A stretch of 64,000 bases of DNA from positions 13,043,001 through 13,107,000 of the forward strand of contig OY756971.1 of assembly GCA_963580455.1 (NCBI GenBank). The letters are read 5' to 3'. The DNA is from Euonymus europaeus (taxonomy: Eukaryota; Streptophyta; Magnoliopsida; Celastrales; Celastraceae). Every line of letters starts with the position of its first letter. Within the stretch, counting starts at the first letter, position 1. Of the stretch, positions 46,799 through 56,522 are shown piece by piece. The notes under the pieces were generated by a model. The model saw nothing but the letters and a program-made list of their open reading frames with translations. It did not search any database and was not told where the DNA came from. A program made the translations under genes and the position numbers.

Positions 46799-46958
46799 TG
46801 ATGAGGATAATTTTCTCCTACAATGACAACATGACACGTGGATGTAATTGTCAACAGCTTCATGCTCGGTACCGAGAAGAAGGATGCACGTTCCTCGGTA
46901 CTCATCCTCAGAGTGGTAAAAAGCTGTCATGAACTACCCAAACAGGAACTACCTTCAC

Positions 46959-46966
46959 TATAAAAA
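46959..46966 (+). promoter_or_regulatory. TATA box of the Tat1 LTR promoter
   Basis: TATAAAAA within CACTATAAAAAGGGGC; transcription would start about 30 bp downstream, defining the R region. The identical box is in the 3' LTR at 55649-55656. Confidence 0.75.
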
Positions 46967-47082
46967 GGGGCAAACCCTCAGGTAAAAGGAGGAGGATTTT
47001 TTGACTAATTACAAGAGCACCGAGCAGTGCACTTCACAGAGTTCCTTTGTGCTCGCATCTGACTTGAGCGTCGGAGCGCCAA

Positions 47083-47104
47083 CGCCAGAGAACACTCTCT
47101 GGCG
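47083..47104 (+). other. Conserved hairpin in the Tat1 LTR leader
   Basis: CGCCAGAG and CTCTGGCG form a perfect 8-bp stem around a 6-base loop. Tat2 has a similar hairpin at 59223-59241. The flanking GACTTGAGCGTCGGAGCGCC is shared, although the rest of the two LTRs has diverged. In the 3' LTR copy the only change here is in the loop. It lies about 124 bp after the TATA box, so it would be in the 5' leader of the RNA. Confidence 0.7.
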
Positions 47105-47246
47105 GGCCTCTAGCTTACGTTTGCACTTTGTCACAGGATCATTCTATTATCGGAGAGAAGCTAATCCGAGGAAGGACATCAACAGACGAGAAAGCTCTTG
47201 TTCAAACCTATCCTGATACGTCTTGGACTGATTTAGGACGTCATCA

Positions 47247-47265
47247 GATTGGCGCCGTCTGTGGG
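47247..47265 (+). other. Primer-binding site region of Tat1
   Basis: GATTGGCGCCGTCTGTGGG directly follows the LTR end and is the usual Tat-type primer-binding region for a tRNA. The exact tRNA is not assigned here. Confidence 0.7.
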
Positions 47266-47282
47266 AATCCATAACAAAAATT

Positions 47283-50200
47283 ATGGTTCGGGCTAGAGCT
47301 TTTAGAGGAGAAGAACAACAGGCTGAGGCAGCAAACGAAAATGCCGAGCAGCAGCCTCAACCATTGATGCAAGATCAGATCGCTGAACTATTGCAACAGA
47401 TGAATGTTCTCGCGCAACGCCTGGATACGATCCAAGGACAAGTGCAAGGTCACCAACCAATCCAAAATGAGAGCATTTCTCATGAGACGAGAAATGACCA
47501 CTCTCAAACTGATGAGTCAAGAAATCCCGACGTTCCAGGAACCTCGGTAACTATTGCTCGAAGAACTCAGCCCACTCATACTTACGAGGGGGATAGCAAG
47601 TTCATCGAGGGGGTAGTGGATCGCAAAATAGCTGCTTTGCAAGGTCGTCCCTTCTTGGATACAATGGACTGGGATAGGAACTTGACTCCATTGTCGGCCG
47701 AGGTGCAACAAGCTCGGGTACCGACAAGCTTTAAGGTTACCAGTGTGGAAAAGTATAATGGAACAGGGGATCCCCTAGACCATGTCATCGGCTTTCAAAC
47801 CATGATGGAGTTTCAGCGGGCCTCTCAGGAAGCTTGCTGCAAGATCTTCCCAGTCTCGCTTGTCGGAGTGGCAAGGCGTTGGTTCAGAGCTCTGCCACAA
47901 GGCAGCATTCACAGTTTTGACGACCTAACAAACAGGTTCGTTGCTCATTTTGCAAGCTCAAGACCGGTGAAGAAGACCAATGCCACACTGGTTACCATTA
48001 GACAGAAACCGCAGGAGAGTTTGAGGGAATTTGTAACTCGGTTCAACAGCGATTGCTTAGAGATACCGGACCTTCAGCCGATCATAGCCATTACAGCCTT
48101 CACGACTGGGGTGCGACATGTGACGCTAAAGCATTCATTGTCGAAAAAGAATCCGAAAAGTATCCCCGAACTGCTCTCAAGAGTTGAAAAATACATTACT
48201 GCTGACGAAATGATGGCTGAACCACATGTAGCGGAGCAATCCTTAGACAGATCTCCCCCGAGGAGAAGGTCAGACGGTGGTCGACGAACAGAGAGGAAAA
48301 ATAGTGGATTCAGTAGATCATTCACCAGAAGAGATGACCGAGCCAAACTTGAGAGATATGATTCCTACACTCCACTCAATTCTTCTTTGAAAAGAGTATT
48401 GAATGAGATACAGGATCGTGACATCGTCAGGTGGCCGGCAAAGAAGAAGCCAAGTCCAGGTAGGATGGAGAGCGACAAGTATTGTAAATTCCACCGGGGC
48501 CCTGGTCACGACACTGATGAATGTCGCCACCTGAAAGACGAGGTAGAAAACTTAATCCGGAGAGGATACCTTAAGCGTTTTACTAGCTCGGTGGGAGACA
48601 AACGAGAAAGAGAAGGAAGAAAAGAAAATCCAAGAGGCCTAAGAGAGAATGAAGACAGGCGACAGAGGAGGCGGCGAGAGGAATCCCCTCGTCATCGAAA
48701 TCGTGGAACGGCTGGTACCATTGGTATGATAGTCGGTGGCCTAGCTTCGGGAGGAGAAAGTTCATCTGGGAGGAGAGCATATGCTCGGACTGTGCATCAG
48801 ATCCACGAGAATTCAAAGAGAACGAGAACGGGGGAGGAGAAGATAACATTCTCGGAGAAAGACGGGGATGGTCTGCACCAGCCCCATGACGATGCGTTGG
48901 TCATTGATGTTATCATCGCCAACTACACGGTCAAGAAGGTCTTGATTGATAACGGGAGCGCAGCGGATGTTCTTTTCTATCATGCCTTCAAACAGATGAA
49001 CCTTCCGAGAGAGAGCTTGAAGAAGTTTTCTTCACCCCTATACGGTTTCACGGGAGAACAAGTTGTCCCTGTCGGGATAATAAGTCTACCCATAACCTTG
49101 GGTGATTACCCGAGATCAAAATTATTTATGGTGGAACTTCTGGTCGTCGATGTGAAGACCCCATACAACGCGTTGATTGGCAGACCACTGCTTCATAAGG
49201 CCCGAGCAGTTGTTTCAACTTATTACCTGAAAATGAAATTCCCCACTGATCAAGGAGTAGGAGAAGTTCAGGGCGACCAAAAGCTCGCCCGCCAGATGTA
49301 TGTGACCGATCTTAAAGAAAAGAAAAAGCCAGTCTCGATCATAGAGTTGGCAGCTGATCAGAACAATCAAATCTCGAAGCCCTCGCCAGGCGAACAACTC
49401 ATTGCTCTTCCTGTCGAGCATGCAACGGAGAAGAAATTGTACTATGGTTCCGAGCTTAGCAAAGATTTAAGCGAAGGCTTGATGAATCTACTTTTGGAGA
49501 ACATCACCACATTTGCATGGAGTGCACATGAGATGCCGGGTATCAGTGCTGATGTTATCACTCACCATCTGAGTATCAAACCTGGTAACCGACCAGTAAA
49601 GCAAAAGAAGAGGAACTTTGCACAAGACAGGCAAGAAGCCATTAAAACAGAGGTTAACAAGCTTTTAGATGCTGACTTCATCCGCGAAGTACAATATCCG
49701 GAATGGCTTTCTAATGTTGTTATGGTAGCCAAACAGAATGGTAAATGGCGCATGTGTGTAGACTTCACTCACCTAAACAAGGCCTGTCCGAAGGATAGCT
49801 ACCCGCTGCCAAAAATAGACCAATTGGTAGACGCAACCTCGGGAAAGGGTCTCCTCAGTTTCCTTGATGCCTACTCAGGATACCATCAGATTCAGATGCA
49901 TCAAGATGACGAGGAGCACACCTCGTTTGTTACCCCTGAGGGTACATATTGCTACCAAGTTATGCCTTTTGGATTGAAGAATGCAGGGGCTACCTATCAA
50001 CGGCTAGTCAACAAAATGTTCTCCCCAATGCTCGGAAAGACAGTTGAGGCGTACGTCGATGATATAGTCGTTAAAAGCAAAAAACCCGAGGAGCACTTGG
50101 GCGACTTGCAGGATGTGTTTAATGTTTTAAACAATTTTGGAATGAAGCTCAATCCCGAGAAGTGTGCTTTTGGCGTTTCATCGGGTAAATTCCTCGGATT

Positions 50201-51176
50201 CCTCATCTCCAAACGAGGAATTGAGGTGAACCCTGAAAAGGTGTTAGCGATAATTAACATGCAAGCCCCGAGGAACAAGAAGGAGGTTCAACAACTCACC
50301 GGGCGAACTGCAGCACTAAACCGATTTCTCGCCAGATCAGGAGATCGCTGTAAACACTTCTTTAACGCACTTAAGCAAACAACCGACTTTGAATGGAATG
50401 AGCACTGTCAAGAAGCTTTCGAAGAGCTCAAGTCTTATTTGAGTCGACCACCTCTACTCACTGCTCCAAAGGAAGGAGAACCGTTATCCCTCTACTTAGC
50501 TACCACTGAGCATGCAGTGAGTGCCGTGCTCGTAAGCGAGGGAGAGGATAAGGTTCAGAGGCCAATATACTACACTAGTAAGATTCTCACTGCAATCGAG
50601 AAGAGATACGCCAAGGCCGAGAGAATGGCCCTGGCACTAGTGACCACGGCAAGGAAGTTGAGACCATATTTTCAAGCCCATACAATTACAGTGCTGACTG
50701 ATCAGCCGCTCAAGAGCATTTTACAGAATCCAGACATATCGGGAAGACTTATTAAGTGGTCAGTCGAACTTAGTGAGTTTGATATCTGCTTCGAGCCGAG
50801 AAGAGCAATCAAAGCTCAAGCCCTCGCTGATTTCGTTACGGAATGCCAACATCCTTTAGAGGAAGAAGCGCCGCAGGAGCAATGGCAACTCTTCGTCGAT
50901 GGATCTACGAACAAGGATGGCAGCGGAGCAGGGATTCTGCTTCTCGGACCCGGGGGCATGACCACTGAGTATGCCCTCCGTTTCCAATTCAAAGCCTCTA
51001 ATAACGAGGCTGAATATGAAGCTCTGCTAGCTGGATTAAAGCTGGCCATCGAGCTAGAGGTTCGCAATTTGCTGATTCACAGCGATTCACAGCTCGTCAC
51101 CGAGCAGGTCCGTGGAGAATATGAGACGAGAAAGCTCTTGTTCAAACCTATCCTGATACGTCTTGGACTGATTTAG
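47283..51176 (+). CDS. Tat1 gag-protease-RT-RNase H polyprotein, cut short
   Basis: 1297 codons. Residues about 1-150 are a Gln/Glu-rich start. Gag capsid follows (about 150-320: VEKYNGTGDPLDHVIGFQT, RWFRALPQGSIHSFDDLTNR). A CKFHRGPGHDTDEC knuckle is near 400, and the protease has LIDNGSAADVLF near 553 (DNG, the form usual in Tat elements). Reverse transcriptase carries WRMCVDFTHLNKACPKDSYP and catalytic YVDD near 923. A first RNase H (about 1070-1180) has LTDQPLKSIL; a second, plant-type RNase H starts at LFVDGSTNKDGSGAG near 1204 with SNNEAEYEALLAGL and IHSDSQLV. The frame then enters a 56-bp copy of the LTR end and stops (TAG 51174-51176). Integrase follows in the same frame after one more stop. 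Otherwise no frameshift. Confidence 0.92.
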   Translation: MVRARAFRGEEQQAEAANENAEQQPQPLMQDQIAELLQQMNVLAQRLDTIQGQVQGHQPIQNESISHETRNDHSQTDESRNPDVPGTSVTIARRTQPTHTYEGDSKFIEGVVDRKIAALQGRPFLDTMDWDRNLTPLSAEVQQARVPTSFKVTSVEKYNGTGDPLDHVIGFQTMMEFQRASQEACCKIFPVSLVGVARRWFRALPQGSIHSFDDLTNRFVAHFASSRPVKKTNATLVTIRQKPQESLREFVTRFNSDCLEIPDLQPIIAITAFTTGVRHVTLKHSLSKKNPKSIPELLSRVEKYITADEMMAEPHVAEQSLDRSPPRRRSDGGRRTERKNSGFSRSFTRRDDRAKLERYDSYTPLNSSLKRVLNEIQDRDIVRWPAKKKPSPGRMESDKYCKFHRGPGHDTDECRHLKDEVENLIRRGYLKRFTSSVGDKREREGRKENPRGLRENEDRRQRRRREESPRHRNRGTAGTIGMIVGGLASGGESSSGRRAYARTVHQIHENSKRTRTGEEKITFSEKDGDGLHQPHDDALVIDVIIANYTVKKVLIDNGSAADVLFYHAFKQMNLPRESLKKFSSPLYGFTGEQVVPVGIISLPITLGDYPRSKLFMVELLVVDVKTPYNALIGRPLLHKARAVVSTYYLKMKFPTDQGVGEVQGDQKLARQMYVTDLKEKKKPVSIIELAADQNNQISKPSPGEQLIALPVEHATEKKLYYGSELSKDLSEGLMNLLLENITTFAWSAHEMPGISADVITHHLSIKPGNRPVKQKKRNFAQDRQEAIKTEVNKLLDADFIREVQYPEWLSNVVMVAKQNGKWRMCVDFTHLNKACPKDSYPLPKIDQLVDATSGKGLLSFLDAYSGYHQIQMHQDDEEHTSFVTPEGTYCYQVMPFGLKNAGATYQRLVNKMFSPMLGKTVEAYVDDIVVKSKKPEEHLGDLQDVFNVLNNFGMKLNPEKCAFGVSSGKFLGFLISKRGIEVNPEKVLAIINMQAPRNKKEVQQLTGRTAALNRFLARSGDRCKHFFNALKQTTDFEWNEHCQEAFEELKSYLSRPPLLTAPKEGEPLSLYLATTEHAVSAVLVSEGEDKVQRPIYYTSKILTAIEKRYAKAERMALALVTTARKLRPYFQAHTITVLTDQPLKSILQNPDISGRLIKWSVELSEFDICFEPRRAIKAQALADFVTECQHPLEEEAPQEQWQLFVDGSTNKDGSGAGILLLGPGGMTTEYALRFQFKASNNEAEYEALLAGLKLAIELEVRNLLIHSDSQLVTEQVRGEYETRKLLFKPILIRLGLI

Positions 51177-51179
51177 GAC
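51124..51179 (+). repeat. LTR-end fragment embedded in Tat1 pol
   Basis: 56 bp identical to 47184-47239 of the 5' LTR (starts AGACGAGAAAGCTCTTG, ends GATTTAGGAC). It joins the middle of the second RNase H to the region just before integrase. Roughly 130 residues normally between these points are missing, and the insert creates the stop at 51174. Confidence 0.9.
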
Positions 51180-51188
51180 TGATTTAGA

Positions 51189-52403
51189 TTGTCCTTCCTC
51201 ACGGAGGGGCAATTGCCGGAAGACAGGAACGAGGCTAAAAGTATCCGAGCAAGGGCAGCGAGGTATTCCATTATTCAAGGCACCCTTTACCGACGATCTT
51301 ACACACTCCCTTACCTTAAGTGCCTTGCTCCACGAGAGTCAGATTACGCTCTCCGAGAAGTTCATGGAGGAATATGCGGCAGCCACTCCGGTGCAAGGAC
51401 CTTAGCAAACAAGGTCTTGCGCTGCGGGTATTACTGGCCGACCATGAACAAGGACGCAAAGGAGTTGGTGAGGAAGTGTGACAAGTGCCAGAGACATGCC
51501 AACGTATCGCATCACCCACCGTCGGAGATTACAGTGATGGAGAACCCTTGTCCGTTTGCACAATGGGGGCTGGATTTGTTAGGACCTTTTCCTCAGGCAA
51601 CAGCCCAAAGGAAATTTCTCATAGTGGCAGTGGATTATTTCACGAAGTGGGTTGAAGCCGAGCCTCTGGCCACAATCACTGACCACAAGGTGAAAGACTT
51701 CATTTGGAAAACCATCGTCTGCAGATATGGTGTTCCTCGGATCCTTGTTACTGATAATGGCCGACAGTTTGTGAGTGCCAATATACGGCAGTTTTGTGAC
51801 GAACACGGCATCAACCTCAGGGTTACTGCTGTAGCTCACCCTCAAGCTAATGGACAAGTAGAAGTCATCAACCGAATCATACTACAAGGAATCAAGGCTC
51901 GTCTGGACCAAGCCAAGGGACTCTGGACCGAACAGCTCCATAGCGTCCTCTGGTCTTATCGGACTACGCCTCGGACATCAACAGGAGAGACACCTTTCTC
52001 CTTAGTATTCGGATCAGAAGCTGTTATCCCAGTTGAAATTGGAGTTCCCACTCCTCGTATAACTGAGTTTGAAGAATCAGGTAACAGTGACTTATTGCTC
52101 AACAATCTTGATTTCTTGGAAGAAGCTCGAGAGACTGCTCGGATCAGGATTGCTGCTTACAAACAAAGAACGGCCCGATATTACAACAAAAGGGTCCGAA
52201 CAAGGAAGTTTTCAGAAGGAGACTGGGTTCTAAGGAAAGCTGCTGCAGCCGGAAGGCATCCAGGTAAGCTCGGAGAAACTTGGGAAGGACCTTTCCGAGT
52301 TATCAAAGTTCTGCTTGATGGTACTTACAAACTGGAAAATCCCGAGAAGCCTGGAGAGATGAGACCTTGGAATGCCGAGAACCTTCGAAGATACTATGTT
52401 TAA
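51189..52403 (+). CDS. Tat1 integrase
   Basis: 404 codons, in the same frame as gag-pol but separated by TAG 51174-51176 and TGA 51180-51182. The listed start is a TTG, so the protein would normally be made as part of the polyprotein. The HHCC zinc part is HGGICGSHSG...KCDKCQRH (about residues 59-101). The DDE core shows QWGLDLLGPF, LVTDNGRQFV and HPQANGQVEVINR. The C-terminal part has RKFSEGDWVLRK, LGETWEGPFRVI and GEMRPWNAENLRRYYV. Integrase joins the DNA copy to the chromosome in the nucleus. No internal stop is seen, but expression is uncertain because of the upstream breaks. Confidence 0.9.
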   Translation: MSFLTEGQLPEDRNEAKSIRARAARYSIIQGTLYRRSYTLPYLKCLAPRESDYALREVHGGICGSHSGARTLANKVLRCGYYWPTMNKDAKELVRKCDKCQRHANVSHHPPSEITVMENPCPFAQWGLDLLGPFPQATAQRKFLIVAVDYFTKWVEAEPLATITDHKVKDFIWKTIVCRYGVPRILVTDNGRQFVSANIRQFCDEHGINLRVTAVAHPQANGQVEVINRIILQGIKARLDQAKGLWTEQLHSVLWSYRTTPRTSTGETPFSLVFGSEAVIPVEIGVPTPRITEFEESGNSDLLLNNLDFLEEARETARIRIAAYKQRTARYYNKRVRTRKFSEGDWVLRKAAAAGRHPGKLGETWEGPFRVIKVLLDGTYKLENPEKPGEMRPWNAENLRRYYV

Positions 52404-52604
52404 TTTCATCCTGCTGGCATGTACTTAAGCACAATTTCCATTTCAAAACTCGTTTCTTACACGAGACTTAGGATTTTGCTGATTCAATGAAAGTAGTTTG
52501 TTTTGCTATAAGGATCCTCAAAAGTAAGCGTTGCTCGGCACAAGTCAGCCGCAATGCCTGAGCATTATTACAAGCCCACTAAGGTCAGGGGACCGAGGAA
52601 AAGC

Positions 52605-52883
52605 ATGGTTTTGTTTCAACTCATTTAATTTGAGTTACAACAGCCAAGCAGAAAAACAAGTTAGCTACGACCCGAGCAAGTTTGGGCCACAGCAAACATG
52701 GTTTTGTTTCAACTCATTTAATTTGAGTTACAACAGCCAAGCAGAAGAACAAGTTAGCTACGACCCGAGCAAGTTTGGGCCACAGCAAACATGGTTTTGT
52801 TTCAACTCATTTAATTTGAGTTACAACAGCCAAGCAGGGAAACAAGTTGGCTACGACCCGAGCAAATTTGGGCCACAGCTCTA
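52605..52883 (+). repeat. 93-bp tandem repeats between Tat1 pol and antisense gene
   Basis: Three near-identical units start at 52605, 52698 and 52791 (ATGGTTTTGTTTCAACTC...). Each holds the near-palindrome AACTCATTTAATTTGAGTT and GACCCGAGCAAGTTTGGGCC. Because 93 is a multiple of three, a spurious open frame spans them. They fill the space where the sense and antisense transcripts converge. Confidence 0.92.
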
Positions 52884-53062
52884 CTTGTTCTCAAATCAGC
52901 TACAACAAGCTGCGTTTTAAGTTATGATTTCCGAGAAAAAAGATGGACAGTAATAGACAAGAAATGGGAAGAAAAGAACTCGACTTCATTAAAATTAAAA
53001 ACGTTATTTACAAATGTTGAGAACAGAGTTTGATCAAGAAGGAAGAGAACAAGGGCCAGTTC

Positions 53063-55130
53063 CTAATTTTCAATATCAACTAGCTCCTCGGCAGTCCTCT
53101 CTGCCTCACCCTCAACAGAAGGAAGGGGCACGTCGACTTCTTCATTCCTCGGAGGAATCGGCGGAGCATCGGTCTCCGTGTACCCATCGATGTCCTCCTC
53201 GACGTCCCCCTCGTCCTCTTGAAGTAGGCGGAACTGCTCGTAGGCATCCTCCTTCACCACATCCTCGTCGTCTTTCCCCGCGATGACTGGGCACAGCTCA
53301 TCCAAAATGTCCGAGCTCTGGCCTTTGCCGACGAGGAACCTCCGAGCTTCTTTGACAGCAGCCTGGAAGCAGAAAAAGCCTTCTTGCTTAAGGGTAAGTT
53401 GGAACTCCTTAGAGTCGCGAAACTCTCGGAGACCAGCTTGTCGCCCGCTTTCAAACAGGACGGCCCCTTCAGCCTCAGCTGCTGACTTTTGTCTTGCGAG
53501 CTCATCCTCGGCTTCTTTCAGCTTCGTAGCCATCAGATTCTCTGATGCCTGCGTTTTCTCGAGTTCCAACCTCGTCAGCTTCAAAGCGGTCTCTGTCCGA
53601 CCAATAGCTCCCTTGAGTAGGAAAATTTCTTGGGCGGCAGTCTTCTTCTCGGCCTCGGAGCTTCGTATGTCAAGCGACAACTTCCCGAGAAGTGAAGACA
53701 ACTGCAAATAACAACAGAAAAGAGATGAGTTATTAAGCAAGCTGAAGGAAAACTTGCTAAACAATGTTCCGAGCGGAAAGATGTACCTCCATCAGCTTAA
53801 CAGCCGAAGCCTCCATCCTCTCCTCGGTAGCCATCTCCTCGGCTCGCCTTTGGTCCGAGGGAAGAGACAGCTTCTCGAGCATCTCCAACGCCACCCGAGG
53901 ATTGGTCACTGTATCAGATAGACGCACATTCCACCGAGGAATGTGAACGTCTCCCATCCTGTGAGGAGGAGAGGAAGAGCGGGCGTCGGATGTACGAGAA
54001 GGAGATCCAACGGCCCGGAAAGATGGGGTGGAAACGAAGACACCGCGACCGCGACCCAAGTCTTTTCCTCGGCCTGGTTTGACTCGGGCACCCTCAACGG
54101 GGGTAACCCTCGTTTTCTTGCTCGGCCCAGCACCCCCATCAGGTCTCCTCTTCTTGCCCAAGTTGGCAGTCCTCTTCTGCAACTTCAGGTAATCAGCGGC
54201 CGACGACATATCTGAGAAGTAACAAGAATCAGTCATCAACATGATTAGTATAACAAAGTCATAAACATAACCGAGCAAGAGCAGGTCCCCACCTTGCATC
54301 GCTTGCTCGGACCTATGAGCCCTTGTAAAGTCTACAGCTCGGCATATCATAGGCACAGAAGGCTTAGTGAAAGGACCTCTGAGAGTAAGATACCAGTCAA
54401 GCTCCTGAGGAGAAAGTTGGGGAAGTCGCTTGAACTTACTGAATTTTGGGACAACCCACGAGGTCCTAAAAGGAAGATCCTCGTCCTCGCCCAAGGGCAT
54501 CCGAACAAAGAAATAACTAGACTTCCAATGATGATTGGAAGAGGAATATTTTGGAGCAACCAGACCCTTCTTGAACTTTAAATAGCAAAGTCCAGGGTTT
54601 CTCGGAGCTCTACAAAGGGAGAAAATGTGTTGAAGAACATTAGAAGAAAAAGGGACGCGAAGCTCGGCACAGTAGTATAGAATTGTGCCGAGAAACACCC
54701 AAGAGTTGGGAGCAAGGCAGGTTGGGCAAATGTCGAACCGATCAAAGAAGGAGCATACTGCTGGGGCAATCGGTATCCGACAACCAAATGATAATGCGGT
54801 GGTAGAAATGGCAAACTCCCCATGTTGAGGACGGAATGGAGATACTCCCTCGGGCACAGGCCTGCAAGGGTAGGGAATACCGAACAACTTGCGTTGGGAT
54901 TCCACCTCGGAGGCTGAAAGGCTACAGCTAAGATTCCTAGGCTCCCTAGAACCATCACCTGCTGCTCGGGCCTCCTGTATTTCGAATCCAGGAGGGGCAA
55001 AGAAAGGGCGTTCTGCTAAGGGTAGCCTAATGCTCGTCCTAACAGGAGGGGAGTTAGAGGTCGAAGGAGAAGTTTCTAAATCGGCTTCCTCTAACACATT
55101 AATATTACTATCCGAAGAAGGGGAAGACAT
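53063..55130 (-). CDS. Tat1 antisense gene (Transposase_28-like, three exons)
   Basis: Read downward: exon 1 55130-54293, intron 81 bp (GT..AG, phase 1), exon 2 54211-53787, intron 85 bp (phase 0), exon 3 53701-53063. The spliced frame gives 633 aa with no stop. Residues about 75-270 hold a conserved domain (SPFRPQHGEFAIS, LAPNSWVFLGTI, NPGLCYLKFKKG, SYFFVRMPL, LPFRTSWVVP) that I recognise as the plant 'putative gypsy type transposon' family. A basic linker and NPRVALEMLEKL follow. Exon 3 is a coiled coil with FRDSKEFQLTLKQEGFF..VKEARRFL and an acidic tail. The start at 55130 (MSSPSSDSN) fits Tat2. A TATA-like box is 128-136 bp upstream. It converges on pol. The molecular role is unknown. Confidence 0.85.
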
Positions 55131-55257
55131 TTCTCGTACCTGATGAGACGAAGAAGAGATAGTATTTGCTCGGAAAAAGAAGATTACGTTTGCTCGGATA
55201 GACAATGCTCGGGGCTCTCAATTTTGGCAGCAAGTGAGTTGGACAGTGACGCCCTCG

Positions 55258-55266
55258 CTATTTAAA
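55258..55266 (-). promoter_or_regulatory. TATA-like box for the Tat1 antisense gene
   Basis: On the minus strand TTTAAATAG lies with its far end 136 bp before the ATG at 55130, almost the same distance as the box in Tat2 (138 bp). It is between the 3' LTR and the gene, so the antisense gene appears to have a promoter separate from the LTR's sense promoter. Confidence 0.55.
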
Positions 55267-55477
55267 GTCGAAGACCGCCCCGGTCAACGGACCCGATGAC
55301 GAGACGTACCGCCTTCTCTCATCTGGGCCGCTCAACCTCTGCACATCAGATAACCACTGGATCAAGATCAATCAAATCTTAGCGGTTCAACGACTCACAA
55401 TTAATGTCAGCCTCGGGAACTCAAACGTCCACTCATACAGACCTATCATTGGTCCTACGATGACCAATCACAGGTCT

Positions 55478-55488
55478 GAGGGGGCAAG
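55478..55488 (+). other. Polypurine tract of Tat1
   Basis: GAGGGGGCAAG immediately precedes the 3' LTR, the site of plus-strand priming. The same GGGGGCAA motif precedes the Tat2 3' LTR. Confidence 0.8.
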
Positions 55489-55937
55489 TGATGAGGATAA
55501 TTTTCTCCTACAATGACAACATGACACGTGGATGTAATTGTCAACAGCTTCATGCTCGGTACCGAGAAGAAGGATGCACGTTCCTCGGTACTCATCCTCA
55601 GAGTGGTAAAAAGCTGTCATGAACTACCCAAACAGGAACTACCTTCACTATAAAAAGGGGCAAACCCTCAGGTAAAAGGAGGAGGATTTTTTGACTAATT
55701 ACAAGAGCACCGAGCAGTGCACTTCACAGAGTTCCTTTGTGCTCGCATCTGACTTGAGCGTCGGAGCGCCAACGCCAGAGAACAATCTCTGGCGGGCCTC
55801 TAGCTTACGTTTGCTCTTTGTCACAGGATCATTCTATTATCGGAGAGAAGCTAATCCGAGGAAGGACATCAACAGACGAGAAAGGCTCTTGTTCAAACCT
55901 ATCCTGATACGTCTTGGACTGATTTAGGACGTCATCA
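55489..55937 (+). repeat. 3' LTR of Tat1
   Basis: Compared by eye with 46799-47246 it has two substitutions (55786 region C to A; 55816 region A to T) and one inserted G (55885 region). The near-identity points to recent insertion. Confidence 0.95.
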
Positions 55938-56510
55938 TGCAAATTTCAGCCTATCACTTTATATAAAATTTAATTGATCATGGCTTTGATACATACAGCC
56001 GAGACTACTTTGTCAAGCACATCGGCGACAAAGATCTATACCAATTTGGAAATAAAAGAAGTTCAATCTTTCAAAGAAAGGTAATTGTATTACATTATAC
56101 TAAATGTTAACTTATGTTACAGTACGAACATGATACGTAGTCCAAACTCATATTTAAAATTGATTTTTTTTTTCAGGCTTCTCATCTCCAATTCAATTCA
56201 CATTCTCGGGGTTCAATGACGAAAATGGTAGAATTATCCATAGAAGATTCTATCATAGAAAACACTTCGATTTCAACACTTCTATCTTTGGATGCCATGT
56301 TAGACAAGGTCCACAATTATACAAAATTCTTATTATGAAATGTTTTATTAAAAAACTTTTGAGTGAATATCTAAACTTAGTTATCATGATGTTTATTTAT
56401 AGGGAAAGAAATATAATTGCCACGCTACTGTCACAAAGTTGGATGGAGGTATAATGCATGCCCTAAATGCAAGGTTGGAAATTTGACAATGCCATGTTAG
56501 TTTTTTTTTT
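55938..56510 (+). pseudogene. RPA70-like pseudogene, exons 4-6
   Basis: The gene resumes after Tat1 with exon 4 (to 56080: FQPITLYKI, LSSTSATKIYTNLEIKEVQ), exon 5 (56177-56308) and exon 6 (56403 to about 56495). Exon 6, in a shifted frame, gives WRYNACPKCKVGNLTMPC, the first half of the RPA70 zinc-binding motif. A stop lies within exon 4 and the frame changes within exon 6. The intron ahead of exon 4 now contains, or is abolished by, Tat1. A poly-T run (near 56496-56513) and the mosaic copia LTR follow. Confidence 0.75.
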
Positions 56511-56522
56511 TTTTGGCCAAAT

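Larger units (their letters stand above)
46799..47246 (+). repeat. 5' LTR of Tat1
   Basis: Starts TGATGAGGATAATTTTC and ends GGACGTCATCA. It carries a TATA box (46959-46966) and a hairpin (47083-47104), and is followed at once by the primer-binding region. Confidence 0.95.
46799..55937 (+). mobile_element. Tat-lineage Ty3/gypsy LTR retrotransposon (Tat1), nearly intact
   Basis: The LTRs (46799-47246 and 55489-55937) differ at only a few positions by eye, so insertion was recent. The flanks are TGCAG (46794-46798) and TGCAA (55938-55942). Order: LTR, primer site GATTGGCGCCGTCTGTGGG, gag-pol with two RNase H domains, integrase, tandem repeats, a spliced antisense gene, polypurine tract, LTR. 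Dual RNase H is the hallmark of the Tat lineage. A 56-bp LTR copy inside pol has removed the end of RNase H, so the element is probably not autonomous as it stands. Confidence 0.95.

Noticed and set aside
47302..51067. Several minus-strand frames of 60-93 codons opposite Tat1 gag-pol
   Set aside because: Shadows of the coding strand; none matches the antisense gene and none has a splice pattern or motif.
52531..52920. Open frame of 129 codons with a 31-residue repeat
   Set aside because: It is the 93-bp tandem array of Tat1 read through; the unit length is a multiple of three, so it stays open without coding pressure.
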